The notes under the pieces are model-generated. The model ran no database searches and was not told where the DNA came from. It worked only from the letters and a program-made list of their open reading frames with translations. Positions 47,235 through 57,408 of a stretch of DNA of 64,000 nt are shown here, in pieces. The DNA is from Spirochaetota bacterium. Lineage in GTDB: Bacteria > Spirochaetota > UBA4802 > UBA5550. The DNA lies in the NCBI GenBank assembly GCA_016929135.1, contig JAFGJK010000065.1, forward strand, positions 1 through 64,000. The letters run 5' to 3'. The position numbers were made by a program, and so were the translations under genes. The number at the start of each line of letters is the position of its first letter. Position 1 is the stretch's first letter.

Positions 47235-49736
47235 CTACGGCGCCATCACCAGCCGGTGCGCCCGGTTCTTCTCGATCTGCTCCGGCGTGAAGCACATGGC
47301 GCGGTACCCGCCCCTCAGGTACAGGTCCACCTGATCGTCGTAGTTGGCGCTCCCCACGTTCCCTGAGTTGCCGGAGGGGAGGATCGACACCGATTTCGAG
47401 GGATCTCTCATGTCCACGATCCGCCTTGTGGAGGGAATCGAATAGACCTTGAAGACCTCCCCATTCCTTTTCGATTTAAGCCGGTTGATGTGGTGGGCGT
47501 CGCCCGGTGCCGGCAGGGGGCCGATGTTGAAGATCAGGTTCATGGGCTTCTGCATTCCCACGGGATGGACGTACTCGATGGTGTGGATCCTTCCCCACTG
47601 CCACGAGTCGACGCGCCCCCCCATGGTGTCACTCAGGTTTCTCACCGCGGCCCTGAATGCCCGGAGGATGATGTCGTCCCTGGTCTCCCTCGACGGTGTG
47701 CGGCAGTCGTCCCAGAAGCGGGATTCGGGATTCTTCATGAAGGCCTTGAAGAAGTTCCAGCTGCCATGCAGCGACAAGAAGGTCCCGAAATGCTCCTCTC
47801 CCAGCTCGTCGAGAACCCCCTCCTTCATTATGTGGAAGATCAGTGCGTGGTAGACCGCAGCGCCGGCCGAATCGATGGTGCTCACCCTGTTCCAGGTCCT
47901 GAGCTTCTCCAGGGCATCGACCTCGGTGTTGCCGAGGCCGCCGCTCTTCGCCGCCGCCGGCTCCAGCGACTTCACGGCGACGGCGATGATGTCCTGCGCC
48001 GCCATGGGGGTCAGGTCGGTCTGCACCTTCTGGAGGTCCTCGATGGACCACCGCTCCTTCGAAGAGAGCAGCTCGGTGATCCTGGCGGCGCGGTCCGTGG
48101 GGCACCAGTAGCCTGTCAGCTCCCGCACCGGTCCAAGAGGCAGCTTTGTGGACTGGTTGTTGGCGGTGACGATGATGCCGCTTTTCGGGTTCACCAGGTG
48201 AGGGTTCATGGCAAAGGGGAGGTAGCCGATCCATTCGTCGCGCCCGCTGGCGCCGTCCAAAATCCTGTCACCCTTCACGTGGGGTGGACGGACGACGATC
48301 TTCCCGGCTGCCCACCAGGCGATGTTCCCATCCCTGTCCGCGTAGGAGTAGTTCAGGCCCGGTGCGGCGAGCACCGATATGGCCTTTTCGAAGTCGTGCA
48401 GATTCTTCGCGGTGTTCAGCCCGTAGATGAAATTCAGGAGAGGGTTTTCCTCCCGGTGGAAAACCCAGCACATGGAGACCGGCTTCCCCTTGTATCCCGG
48501 GAGGAAGTCGGTGATCACCGGTCCGTGGGGGGTGACCCGTATCCTGAATTTTACGTCATTTTCACCCTTCACCTTGATCGTCTCCTCGAGCACCGTGGCC
48601 TTCACCCACTGGCCCCGATACTTCACCCTGGCGTCGTCTGTCGGGTCGAATGTCTCCTCGTAGAGGTCCAGGTCGTCGTTCTCGAACATGGTAATGCCGC
48701 AGGCCCGGTACGAGTTGTGGCTCAGGAGCGGGAAGGGGATCACAGGGAGAAAGTAGCCGTAGGTCTCATAGCCGTCATACTTCATGTGCGCCTCGTACCA
48801 TACCGAGGGGTTCGAGATGGCGATGTGGGGATCGTTCGCCAGGATCGCCCCGCCGGTGGCAGAGCGCGACGGCGCGATGCAAAAGGAGTTGCTCCCCGCG
48901 AAGGGGGGCGCGATGCAGCGAACCGTCTCCCGGAGGTCCGCTCCCGCCGCCGGGAGTCCGCTTCCGGTGATGAGCCGGCTGGTCACGGAACCGGGGATCC
49001 CGCGCAGGAGATGCAGAAAACCCGCCCCCTTCCCGGGTTCCTCACCCCTGAAGAAGGCCTGGTTTTCCATGATGGTCACCGGTTCCTCTCTGGTGTAGAG
49101 TGGAAAGAGCTCGGATATGTCGTAACCGGGGTGTTCCTTCTCCAGCATTGTATAGAGGCTGTCGGAATGGATCCCCTCGGCGAAGGAATAGGACATGTAG
49201 CTCAGCATTGACATGCAGTCGAGTCTGGTGAATCTCCTCGGCCGTGATCCCAGGAGGGTGTACTCGATGGGGAGATCCTTCCGATCAATGAAGTGATTCA
49301 CCCCCTCAAGAAAGGCATCCAGGAGCGCCAGTGCCTCCTGATTCATCCGCTCGGGATGCTCCAGGCTTTTTTCCGCGGTACGGCGGAAGAGGAACGTCCG
49401 GAATTGCTTGTCCACCTCCACCATGCTCCCCCCCAGGAGCTCCGAGAGCTCGCCCCTCGCCAGGTGGCGCTGCAGGTCTATCTGGAACAGCCGGTCCTGG
49501 GCAATGGTGTAGCCCAGGGCGAAGTAGGCGTCGTGACCGTTCTTTGCCGTGATGTGAGGGACCCCCCAGCGGTCGCGGACAACCTCGACCCTGTCCTGGA
49601 GACCGGCGATTTTCATCGCACCGTCGATTGTGGGGAGCTTTGCCTTGATGAACACCTTCATCGCGATGAAAAGAACAACGAGAAGCGCGATGAGGACGAT
49701 AGAACCATAGCGGAGCACCGTGGCACTTTTTTTCAT
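47235..49736 (-). CDS. penicillin acylase (Ntn hydrolase) family protein
   Basis: VVRDRWGVPHITAKNGHDAYFALGYTIAQDRLFQIDLQRHLARGELSELLG; GSNSFCIAPSRSATGGAILANDPHI. Confidence 0.94.
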   Translation of the reverse strand: MKKSATVLRYGSIVLIALLVVLFIAMKVFIKAKLPTIDGAMKIAGLQDRVEVVRDRWGVPHITAKNGHDAYFALGYTIAQDRLFQIDLQRHLARGELSELLGGSMVEVDKQFRTFLFRRTAEKSLEHPERMNQEALALLDAFLEGVNHFIDRKDLPIEYTLLGSRPRRFTRLDCMSMLSYMSYSFAEGIHSDSLYTMLEKEHPGYDISELFPLYTREEPVTIMENQAFFRGEEPGKGAGFLHLLRGIPGSVTSRLITGSGLPAAGADLRETVRCIAPPFAGSNSFCIAPSRSATGGAILANDPHIAISNPSVWYEAHMKYDGYETYGYFLPVIPFPLLSHNSYRACGITMFENDDLDLYEETFDPTDDARVKYRGQWVKATVLEETIKVKGENDVKFRIRVTPHGPVITDFLPGYKGKPVSMCWVFHREENPLLNFIYGLNTAKNLHDFEKAISVLAAPGLNYSYADRDGNIAWWAAGKIVVRPPHVKGDRILDGASGRDEWIGYLPFAMNPHLVNPKSGIIVTANNQSTKLPLGPVRELTGYWCPTDRAARITELLSSKERWSIEDLQKVQTDLTPMAAQDIIAVAVKSLEPAAAKSGGLGNTEVDALEKLRTWNRVSTIDSAGAAVYHALIFHIMKEGVLDELGEEHFGTFLSLHGSWNFFKAFMKNPESRFWDDCRTPSRETRDDIILRAFRAAVRNLSDTMGGRVDSWQWGRIHTIEYVHPVGMQKPMNLIFNIGPLPAPGDAHHINRLKSKRNGEVFKVYSIPSTRRIVDMRDPSKSVSILPSGNSGNVGSANYDDQVDLYLRGGYRAMCFTPEQIEKNRAHRLVMAP

Positions 49737-49880
49737 TGATTGGAACCTCTGCGGATGATATGATTGTCTTATGATGTGTCACTCTTCCGTGAAAGTCAAC
49801 AGTATTTTTGTGCCGGCGTAAAATCCCCGGTGTGGATATATTGTGTTTGAAATTGCCGTGGGATGCTCACTAATCGGCCC

Positions 49881-50261
49881 ATGGCAGACCGCTACTGGAT
49901 CTACATGCTCAGGTGCGAAAACGGCCATCTCTACACCGGGATCGCCGCAGACCTCCCTAGGCGCTACCGCGCGCATCTCCGCGGCCTGGTGAAGTACACC
50001 AGGGCGTTCCGCCCCCTTGAGATCTCCCAGTGCTGGAGGATCGACGGGGGGAGGGGAGCGGCGCAGCGGGTGGAGGCCTTCATCAAGTCCCTTGTCAGAA
50101 GCGAGAAGGAGTCCCTGGTGAATCGCCCCGAAGACCTGGCAGCCATGCTGGGGGAACTGGTTCAGGGTATGCCCGGTATCGCCGCCGAGGACAGCGGGTT
50201 TCTCCGTTCGGTGGAATCAGCGGTCCGCGGGGAAGACGGCGCCGGCAGGGGCGGGCGGTGA
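49881..50261 (+). CDS. GIY-YIG nuclease family protein
   Basis: MADRYWIYMLRCENGHLYTGIAADLPRRYRAHLRGLVKYTRAFRPLEISQCWR. Confidence 0.9.
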   Translation: MADRYWIYMLRCENGHLYTGIAADLPRRYRAHLRGLVKYTRAFRPLEISQCWRIDGGRGAAQRVEAFIKSLVRSEKESLVNRPEDLAAMLGELVQGMPGIAAEDSGFLRSVESAVRGEDGAGRGGR

Positions 50262-50911
50262 GGGGGGGAGAACGGCCTCACTGCGGCCTCGCCGGCTACC
50301 GTCCCGAGCCGGACGAGTATGCGATCCGGAACCCCTTCCTCCGGGAGGTGATGGACCTGGTGGGCGATGCGATGCGCTCCGGGCGGGACCCCGCGGTGTG
50401 CCTGCGGGAGGAGCGCGCCTCGCTGGTCGAGCGGTTCGCCTTTTCGGTCCCCACCATCGGCGTGCTGCGGAGGGTCGCCGCCTGTTCCCCCATCGTCGAG
50501 CTGGGGGCCGGGAGCGGCTACTGGGCCATGTGCCTGTCGGAGTGCGGCGCCGTCGTGGATGCCTTCGACATCTCCCCGCCGGGGGACGGCAATCCCTGGG
50601 ACATTGCCGCCGCCAACAGGTGGTTCCGCGACGAGTGGTACCCGGTGGAGCAGGGGGACGAGACGACGGGATCTCTCTATCCGGAGCGGAGCCTGCTCCT
50701 CTGCTGGCCGCCACCGGACAGCCCAATGGCCTTCAGGGCGCTGTCCCGCTACCTGGAAGCCGGGGGGGAGAGGGCGGTCTTTATCGGTGATGCCGGCGCC
50801 TCCGGAGACCCTTCCTTCCATGGTCTGCTCACCTCGCTGAGGAGCGACGTGAGGATGCGCATCCCCGGTTGGCCCGGACTTGATGAGGAACTGGTCATCT
50901 GCAGACGTTGA
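50258..50911 (+). CDS. SAM-dependent methyltransferase-like protein (GTG start overlapping upstream stop)
   Basis: SPIVELGAGSGYWAMCLSECGAVVDAFDISP (motif I/II); translationally coupled to GIY-YIG gene. Confidence 0.65.
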   Translation: MRGGERPHCGLAGYRPEPDEYAIRNPFLREVMDLVGDAMRSGRDPAVCLREERASLVERFAFSVPTIGVLRRVAACSPIVELGAGSGYWAMCLSECGAVVDAFDISPPGDGNPWDIAAANRWFRDEWYPVEQGDETTGSLYPERSLLLCWPPPDSPMAFRALSRYLEAGGERAVFIGDAGASGDPSFHGLLTSLRSDVRMRIPGWPGLDEELVICRR

Positions 50912-51042
50912 TCAGTGAATTTCGTTGACACGCCGCGTTGCCTGTCATAGACTTCTGACTGTTTTTGACGGTTTGTGCCGATATATAATGGTGATATGAT
51001 CTCCGCTGACAATCAATCGCTCGGCGTCCGGGCAGGAGACCG

Positions 51043-53013
51043 ATGGTGAAACGGCTGATCGACAGGCTGCTGGTTCGGTATGATTCTGCAGAGCCTATGA
51101 TAAGGCTCAAGGCGCGATTTCTCATGCACATATGCATCACCCTGCTGGTGATAATACCCGTGCTCATATCGTATTCCGCCTTCCTGCAGATGCACAACCC
51201 GTTGTTCGGGTATTCGCTGAGGTGGCATGTCATCGTTCCCGAGATGCTCACTGTTCTGATGGTTTTCTGCATTTTGATTCTTTCCATAAGAGGGCATTTC
51301 ACTGCCGCCGCCCATTCACTCTTTACGGTCCTTTCTTCCGCATTCTGGTGCGTCATGTTCGCCGATCGATCGGTGGCGATTAACAGGCTCGATACCGTGG
51401 TGATCGCACTGGCGGTGTTTTCCTTAACCCCCCTGCTGATATTGAGAAAAAAATGGATAGTCTTTCTCTACTGCGCCGCCAATATTGTGATGCTGTTCAT
51501 TTTCATGCAGTACAACAAGGGGGAACTCTCCCTGCCTGTTAACACCTTCTGGGATTATCTCGCAGATACCAGCATAGCGTTCATCTTTATAGCAATTGTA
51601 TCGTATAATATCATGGCAATCAACAATGAAGCCCTGGATGTGGCAGCACAGCTGAGCAGCGGGCTCATGCGCAACAACGAGGAGCTGGAGGCCACCAACG
51701 AGGAGCTGGAGGCCACCAACGAGGAGCTGCAGGCCACAATGGAAGAGCTGGAGGCCACCAACGAGCAGCTCATGGAGAGCAACAGGGACCTGGAGGAGGC
51801 GAGGCAGCGCATTTCCGAGAGCGAGCAGAATTACCGCCGGCTCTCCTCGTTCAACGAGCGGCTCAACGAGATATTCATATTTTTCACCGAGGCGGAGAGC
51901 CTGGGACAGCTCTACGAGAGGATCGCCGGGTCACTCCGGCTCCTCACCGGGGCGGTGGCGGCGACCGTATCGAAATACGACGTATCGTCAAAGAGGCTGG
52001 AGGTCGTGTCCGTGGCGGCTGAGGAGACGCTCGTGAAGAACCTTGGGGAGATAGCCGGTGAGCCCATCATATCGATGTCCGGTTCCGTTCCGGGCGAAGC
52101 GGTGCCGAATATGCTGTCGCAAATTGTGTATCATGCCAATGACCTCAGTGATATCACCTTTGGCAAGATATCGAGTGAGATATCCAAAGCCATTCTGGAA
52201 AGAATGGGATGCCGCGAGGTGGTGCGCCTGTCACTCCATTACGGCTCCGAGCTTTTGGGAAATACGACCGCCTATCTCGGGGAGGAATCCTATCGCGTAC
52301 CGGACAATGCACTGAAGAGCTTTGCCTACATGGCGGGCCTGGCGATCACCAGGAAGAGGAGCGAGGAGGCCCTGGCGTCGTCGCTCCATGAGAAGGAGAT
52401 CCTCCTCAAGGAGGTGCACCACCGCGTGAAGAACAACCTGCAGATCATCATCAGCCTCCTGAACATGCAGGCCATGAGGCTGGGGGATGAAAAGCTTACG
52501 GGCCTCTTCGCGGATTCCAACAACCGGATCCGCTCCATGTCCCGGATACACGAAAAGCTTTACGGTGCCCAGGATCTGGCGGGAATCAATTTCGCCGATT
52601 ATCTGAGGGAGATGGCCAGGGATATCTGCAGCGTCCAGCTCAGGGATGGCAGGAGGATCAGGATCGAATACGATACAGAGCGGATCGTACTGGGGGTGAA
52701 GGAGGCGATACCCTGCGGCCTCATCCTCAACGAGGTACTGACCAACGCCTTCAAACACGCATTTCCCGAGGGGTTTTCCGGGGATCCTCAGCTGCATGCC
52801 CTTCTGCGCCGCAGGGAGGGGGACGTCGTAGAGATGGCCGTCCGCGACAACGGCATCGGCATCGACGAGTCACTCCTCTCGGGCGACAACGGCAGCATGG
52901 GCCTTTTCCTGATACGGATTCTGGTACGACAGCTGGACGGTACGCTGGAGCTCTTCCGCGAGGGGGGCACCTGTTATCGCATTTTCTTCCCCCTGATCAC
53001 GACAAAATTGTAG
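51043..53013 (+). CDS. membrane sensor histidine kinase (HisKA_2/HATPase type)
   Basis: N-terminal TMs, coiled coil, GAF-like region, [27 protein letters not shown], HATPase [19 protein letters not shown]. Confidence 0.9.
   Translation: MVKRLIDRLLVRYDSAEPMIRLKARFLMHICITLLVIIPVLISYSAFLQMHNPLFGYSLRWHVIVPEMLTVLMVFCILILSIRGHFTAAAHSLFTVLSSAFWCVMFADRSVAINRLDTVVIALAVFSLTPLLILRKKWIVFLYCAANIVMLFIFMQYNKGELSLPVNTFWDYLADTSIAFIFIAIVSYNIMAINNEALDVAAQLSSGLMRNNEELEATNEELEATNEELQATMEELEATNEQLMESNRDLEEARQRISESEQNYRRLSSFNERLNEIFIFFTEAESLGQLYERIAGSLRLLTGAVAATVSKYDVSSKRLEVVSVAAEETLVKNLGEIAGEPIISMSGSVPGEAVPNMLSQIVYHANDLSDITFGKISSEISKAILERMGCREVVRLSLHYGSELLGNTTAYLGEESYRVPDNALKSFAYMAGLAITRKRSEEALASSLHEKEILLKEVHHRVKNNLQIIISLLNMQAMRLGDEKLTGLFADSNNRIRSMSRIHEKLYGAQDLAGINFADYLREMARDICSVQLRDGRRIRIEYDTERIVLGVKEAIPCGLILNEVLTNAFKHAFPEGFSGDPQLHALLRRREGDVVEMAVRDNGIGIDESLLSGDNGSMGLFLIRILVRQLDGTLELFREGGTCYRIFFPLITTKL
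51679..51783 (+). repeat. 5 x 21-bp in-frame tandem repeat (NEELEAT heptads)
   Basis: GAGGAGCTGGAGGCCACCAAC repeated with few mismatches; encodes EELEATN heptads between TM and GAF-like region. Confidence 0.85.
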
Positions 53014-53108
53014 CATCCCGTTTTTTTTTATTGCCCCGCCGGACCCCCTGTGGGAGGATCATGCAGTCTCCCGCTACGGGGGAGCATTCTGCGGGACGAG
53101 GGATTGCG

Positions 53109-53738
53109 ATGGTTGTGGAACAGATTCTGGTGACCGGAATGGCGGTGTTCTGCTATCTCATCGCCGATGAGAAGACCAGGGAGGGGGCGTTGGTGGACCC
53201 CGCCGGCGATTTCGACCAGATATTCCAGCAGGTGCGGGCGCACGGCGTCACGGTCCGGTGGGTCATCAACACCCACTGGCACTTCGATCACACCTCGGGG
53301 AACGAGTACGTGATCAGGGAGACCGGGGCGCAGCTTCTCATCCATGAAAAGGATGCCGGCAGGCTCACCGGCGTGATGAACCGCCTGCTCACGAAGAGCG
53401 TGGGGGGAAAGACATCGCCGAAGCCGTACCGCGCGCTGAAGGACAATGATATCATATCCATAGGCTCCGTGAACCTCTCCGTGATCCACACCCCTGGCCA
53501 CACCGAGGGGAGCATCTGCCTTTACGGTGAGGGGAACCTCTTCACCGGCGATACCCTCTTCACCGAGGGATACGGGAGGACCGATCTGGCGGACGGGTCG
53601 GAGCGGAAGATCATGGAGTCCATACGGAACAGGATACTGACGCTCCCCGGGGAGACGGTGATCTGGCCGGGCCATCACTACGGCAGGTTTCCGAAGTCCA
53701 CGGTGCGCGAGCAGAAAAAGTACTATCAGCAGCCGTAG
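53109..53738 (+). CDS. MBL-fold metallo-hydrolase (glyoxalase II-like)
   Basis: VINTHWHFDHTSGNEYV; VIHTPGHTEGSICLY; LFTGDTLFTEGYGRTDL; IWPGHHYG. Confidence 0.9.
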   Translation: MVVEQILVTGMAVFCYLIADEKTREGALVDPAGDFDQIFQQVRAHGVTVRWVINTHWHFDHTSGNEYVIRETGAQLLIHEKDAGRLTGVMNRLLTKSVGGKTSPKPYRALKDNDIISIGSVNLSVIHTPGHTEGSICLYGEGNLFTGDTLFTEGYGRTDLADGSERKIMESIRNRILTLPGETVIWPGHHYGRFPKSTVREQKKYYQQP

Positions 53739-54502
53739 GCGGCCCGGAATTTCTCGATCACGTCCCTGAGCTTTCCGTCGAGTCTCTTCATCGCCTCTTC
53801 CGTGATCCCTGCGGGGACGGAGCCGTAATGTGCCTGGGCGATGCCGCCGCACATACAGGCGATGGTGTCGCTGTCCCCGCCGATGGAGACCGCGATCCTC
53901 ACCGCGTCCTCGAAATCGCGAGAGCGGAGAAAGGCGATGATCGCCTGGGGGACCGAACCCTGGCAGCTCACATCGAAGGTATAGTGTTTCCGCAGCCAGT
54001 CGATGTCCGCCGAGAGATCGTAGCGGAAGGTGCCGGCGATGTAGTCCCGTATGGCGTCCTTGCCGGCGCCGCTTCGTGCCAGGAAAACTGCCGATGCCAC
54101 CGCCTGGGCCCCCCTGATCCCCTCGGGGTGGTCGTGCGTCACCGCTGCGGACCGTGCCGCCTCACGGAGTGTCTCCTCCAGGGTGGCGCAGGCGAAACCC
54201 ACCGGCGATACCCTCATGGCCGAGCCGTTGCCGAAGCTCCCGTAGGGGGCCGGATCCCGTGCGGCTCCCCACTGCCTGAAGAACCCGCCGTAGCCGGCGT
54301 CGGGATAGCGTCGGTAGTATTCCCGGTAAAAGTCCCGGTAGTCTCCGCCGCGGAGGATCGCCTCGGCCGTCGCCACGGTGAGCACCGTGTCGTCGGTGAA
54401 CCGCGACCGGGGCCCGAAGAGGGGGAAATCGGTCGTTTTGATGTTATGCCGCTCGTAGGGCGAGCCGGCGATGTCGCCGATGATTGCGCCGATCATCATC
54501 AT
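53726..54502 (-). CDS. ADP-ribosylglycohydrolase family protein
   Basis: MIGAIIGDIAGSPYE; FTDDTVLTVATAEAIL; AVSIGGDSDTIACMCGGIAQAHYG. Confidence 0.93.
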   Translation of the reverse strand: MMMIGAIIGDIAGSPYERHNIKTTDFPLFGPRSRFTDDTVLTVATAEAILRGGDYRDFYREYYRRYPDAGYGGFFRQWGAARDPAPYGSFGNGSAMRVSPVGFACATLEETLREAARSAAVTHDHPEGIRGAQAVASAVFLARSGAGKDAIRDYIAGTFRYDLSADIDWLRKHYTFDVSCQGSVPQAIIAFLRSRDFEDAVRIAVSIGGDSDTIACMCGGIAQAHYGSVPAGITEEAMKRLDGKLRDVIEKFRAAYGC

Positions 54503-54742
54503 ACCCCCGGTGCGGTGTGGGCCGCTCCGACCATCCCCGGGATGCAGAGGGGCGGGGCCTCACACCATTCTCAGCACCGCAACCGGATTACCGCAAGACA
54601 ATTTAGTCCCCGTGGAATGAAAATGCCGCGATGTCCGGAAAAAGATAACATATTCAGCGCCTTCGGCCGATCATGTATAAAGAGCCCCCCCTCCCGGTAC
54701 CGCCGCGATGGGGGGGACGAGTCTACTGAGGGGGGCCGGAAC

Positions 54743-55255
54743 ATGACATCACTGGTGAACGAAGCGGTACTGGGAATGATAAATGACGGATATCTCAGCG
54801 GCAGCAAGATACGGAGGCTCATTGAGATCAAGGAGTTGGTGGACAGGATATCCGTGAAGAAGTACCTGGAGGAGGAGGACACCAGGGAGCTTTTTCACCG
54901 GTACGGTGTCCTCCCAAACGTGGTCACCTGGGGGGATTATTTTCAGACCGAGCTCGCCACCACGCTGAAGGAGCTGTCCGATTCCGCATTCGAAAGGGTC
55001 ATCGACACGGTACGATACGACCTGATATCGAGCTACATCATATTCTCCGCGCAGAGCGGGGCCTTCTTCGAATGGGTGGAGGCGAACCACGCCGTCATCG
55101 TCCCCTGCGGGGAGGGTGGCCATACCGAGGAGGAGAACGAGATTCTTCACCTGAAGATACTGAAGGATTACTACGTAAACCTGGGAATCGTGAACGCCTT
55201 CACCGACGCCGAGCTGGCGTGGCATGAATCGTATGTTGAGGCGGCTGCGGTCTAG
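54743..55255 (+). CDS. hypothetical protein, no recognised domain
   Basis: Intact 170-aa ORF, MTSLVNEAVLGMINDGYLSGSKIRRLIEIKELVDRISVKKYLEEEDTRELFHRYGVLPN. Confidence 0.6.
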   Translation: MTSLVNEAVLGMINDGYLSGSKIRRLIEIKELVDRISVKKYLEEEDTRELFHRYGVLPNVVTWGDYFQTELATTLKELSDSAFERVIDTVRYDLISSYIIFSAQSGAFFEWVEANHAVIVPCGEGGHTEEENEILHLKILKDYYVNLGIVNAFTDAELAWHESYVEAAAV

Positions 55256-56988
55256 TCGCCGGCGAGGTATTTTTCCAGGTAATCGGTGAGGTCGCTGATG
55301 TTTTTCCGGATCATCGCCTTGAATTCCGGGGGAATGTTCTGGGACATCACGACCTTGTAGTAGTTGATGGCGTCCTTCACCTTCCGCTTTGATATGAATT
55401 CATTGGCCTTGGAGAGCATCGGCTTGTACTTGTAGAATGAGTACTCCATGATGTTCTTTTCCCTGGAGAGGCTGAAGTCGTCGGGGAGCTTCGTGAAGTC
55501 GTAGCTCACCTTGAGGATCGGCAGCTCCTTCTTCTTCCTCCTGTTGGCCGCCAGCAGCTTTCGGTAGAACGAGGCCTCCTCCTGCTTCTGCGCGTCCATC
55601 TCCGAGTCCGTGAGGCTCACCTCGTCGGATTCCTTCTTCTTGTCCCCCAGCACCTCGAAGGACTGCTCGCTCGATTCGTCCTTGTCCTTCAGGATCTTCT
55701 CGAATATCTCTTCGTCGCTCAGCTCGTCCCTGTCCTTCTCCTTCCCCATCTCGCTGAGGAGCTCAAAATCATTGTCATCCTCATCCTCGGGCCTTCGCTC
55801 CCGCTCGATCTGTCTTTCCGCGGTCAGGTCGGCGGCATCGGGCATTCCGTCCCTCTTTCCCGTCCCGGGGGCACCGGCCGTCCCCGGTATCCCGCCGGTT
55901 CCCGGCACGCCGCCGGGTCTGCGAAGCGCCACCGGTTCCGGTGCCGATTGGCGGGGAAGTCGCTCCAGCAGCTCCATGATCGGCTCGGTATCGAGCTTCA
56001 CCTCCACGGGCCCGTCGAATCTTGCCTGCGTGACGGCCGGGGGGGAGGTACTCTGGGGCGGCATCTCGCGCATCTGATCCATCTCGCGCCTCAGGCCCGC
56101 CATCTCGCTTTTCAATGACGTGAATTCCTCCGATCGGTCCAGCTCGTCGTGCCGGCCGATTTCCCCCCTGATCCGTTCAATCTCCTCCCGGGATATCCCA
56201 CGGTTGGTGCCCAGGGAGTCCACCCTGATCCTCAGGTCATTCAGGTCCTGTTTCAGCCGCTCGCCGTCAAGCGACACCTGCAGGCGTCTCGTCTCCTCCG
56301 CCGTAGTGATGTCCCTGAGCTTGCTGCTCACCCGCTCGGCGATGGCGTCGGGATCCATGGATACCTTCGGATCGATGATGCCGATGCTTATAGTGGTGGG
56401 CATGGGTCCGATGGATATGTTGTCAGGCACTGACCCGTCGATGGTGACCTTCACCTCGTTCGGTTTCGTCCCCTCGGCGTCCCCGGTCTTCCGGATCTCG
56501 CGCTTGACCTCCTCCTCCTTGCGGCGTTTTTCCTCCTCCTTCCGCTTCTTGTAGTACTGCAGGTATTCGATATTCGCCTGGATCTTCCCCTTCACCTCGG
56601 TATCATTGATCCTTGACCGGACCCCCTCGTAAAGGGATATGGAGGTGTCGTAGCTCCCCTTCTGGGCATACACCTCCGAGTTGATCAGGGTGCGGTGATA
56701 TATCCTGAATCGCGAGAATTCCGGTATGATCTCATCGGCCAGGAAGGGGAGCTTGAAGGGGGCACCCTCTCCGGGGCGCTCGAAGGACTCGGCAGCAGAC
56801 TCTCGCCCCTCCCCTCGGGAGGGTTCGTCCGGGTACTGCTTTTCGATGAGGCGGTCGGAGGCGCGCCGGCGGAAGGTGGAGTCCTTCAGGGCCGCGTCTT
56901 CATCGACCCTGCCGTTCCTGCCGCCCAGGAGCGCCCAGATGAGCACCGCCACGATAAAAAGGAGAGAAATGATGAGAATTACGGTCAT
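55252..56988 (-). CDS. membrane-anchored coiled-coil/low-complexity protein of unknown function
   Basis: N-terminal TM, charged coiled coil, PGGVPGTGGIPGTAGAPGTG linker, helical C-terminus. Confidence 0.65.
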   Translation of the reverse strand: MTVILIISLLFIVAVLIWALLGGRNGRVDEDAALKDSTFRRRASDRLIEKQYPDEPSRGEGRESAAESFERPGEGAPFKLPFLADEIIPEFSRFRIYHRTLINSEVYAQKGSYDTSISLYEGVRSRINDTEVKGKIQANIEYLQYYKKRKEEEKRRKEEEVKREIRKTGDAEGTKPNEVKVTIDGSVPDNISIGPMPTTISIGIIDPKVSMDPDAIAERVSSKLRDITTAEETRRLQVSLDGERLKQDLNDLRIRVDSLGTNRGISREEIERIRGEIGRHDELDRSEEFTSLKSEMAGLRREMDQMREMPPQSTSPPAVTQARFDGPVEVKLDTEPIMELLERLPRQSAPEPVALRRPGGVPGTGGIPGTAGAPGTGKRDGMPDAADLTAERQIERERRPEDEDDNDFELLSEMGKEKDRDELSDEEIFEKILKDKDESSEQSFEVLGDKKKESDEVSLTDSEMDAQKQEEASFYRKLLAANRRKKKELPILKVSYDFTKLPDDFSLSREKNIMEYSFYKYKPMLSKANEFISKRKVKDAINYYKVVMSQNIPPEFKAMIRKNISDLTDYLEKYLAGD

Positions 56989-57192
56989 TGGTCCTTCAGT
57001 GATTGACGAATCGAACTATTTAATATATATTAAAATAATTAAAAAACTGCAAGGATTATTTTCCTGGTTTTATTTTCGACACCTTGCGGTATGAAAAGGG
57101 GCAAAATACCGGTGTTCCGGAAAAAAGGTTGGACAGCCCCGACTAGGGGTATAGACAATGGCCCCACTTTATCTTCTGGGAGATTGAGAGCA

Positions 57193-57408
57193 ATGAGCGA
57201 ACAGAATGCGATCCACAAGAACATGACCTTCGGAGAGTTGCTGAAGAAATTCCCCCAGGCCGGGCCGATACTGGCGAACCACGGCCTGCACTGCATCGGA
57301 TGCCACGTCAGCGTGTTCGAGACCCTGGAGCAGGGGATGAGGGCGCACGGCATGAATGATGCCCAGCTGGACACCCTGATCGGCGAGCTGAACGCCAAGG
57401 CGGTCTAG
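57193..57408 (+). CDS. DUF1858-like small protein (CIGC motif)
   Basis: MTFGELLKKFPQAGPILANHGLHCIGCHVSVFETLEQGMRAHGMNDAQLDTLIGELN. Confidence 0.85.
   Translation: MSEQNAIHKNMTFGELLKKFPQAGPILANHGLHCIGCHVSVFETLEQGMRAHGMNDAQLDTLIGELNAKAV

Noticed and set aside
47490-49211. 573-aa plus-strand ORF
   Set aside because: Shadow of the penicillin acylase gene on the opposite strand.
51679-51783. Possible CRISPR-like direct repeats
   Set aside because: Contiguous 21-bp in-frame coding repeats with no spacers; they encode coiled-coil heptads.
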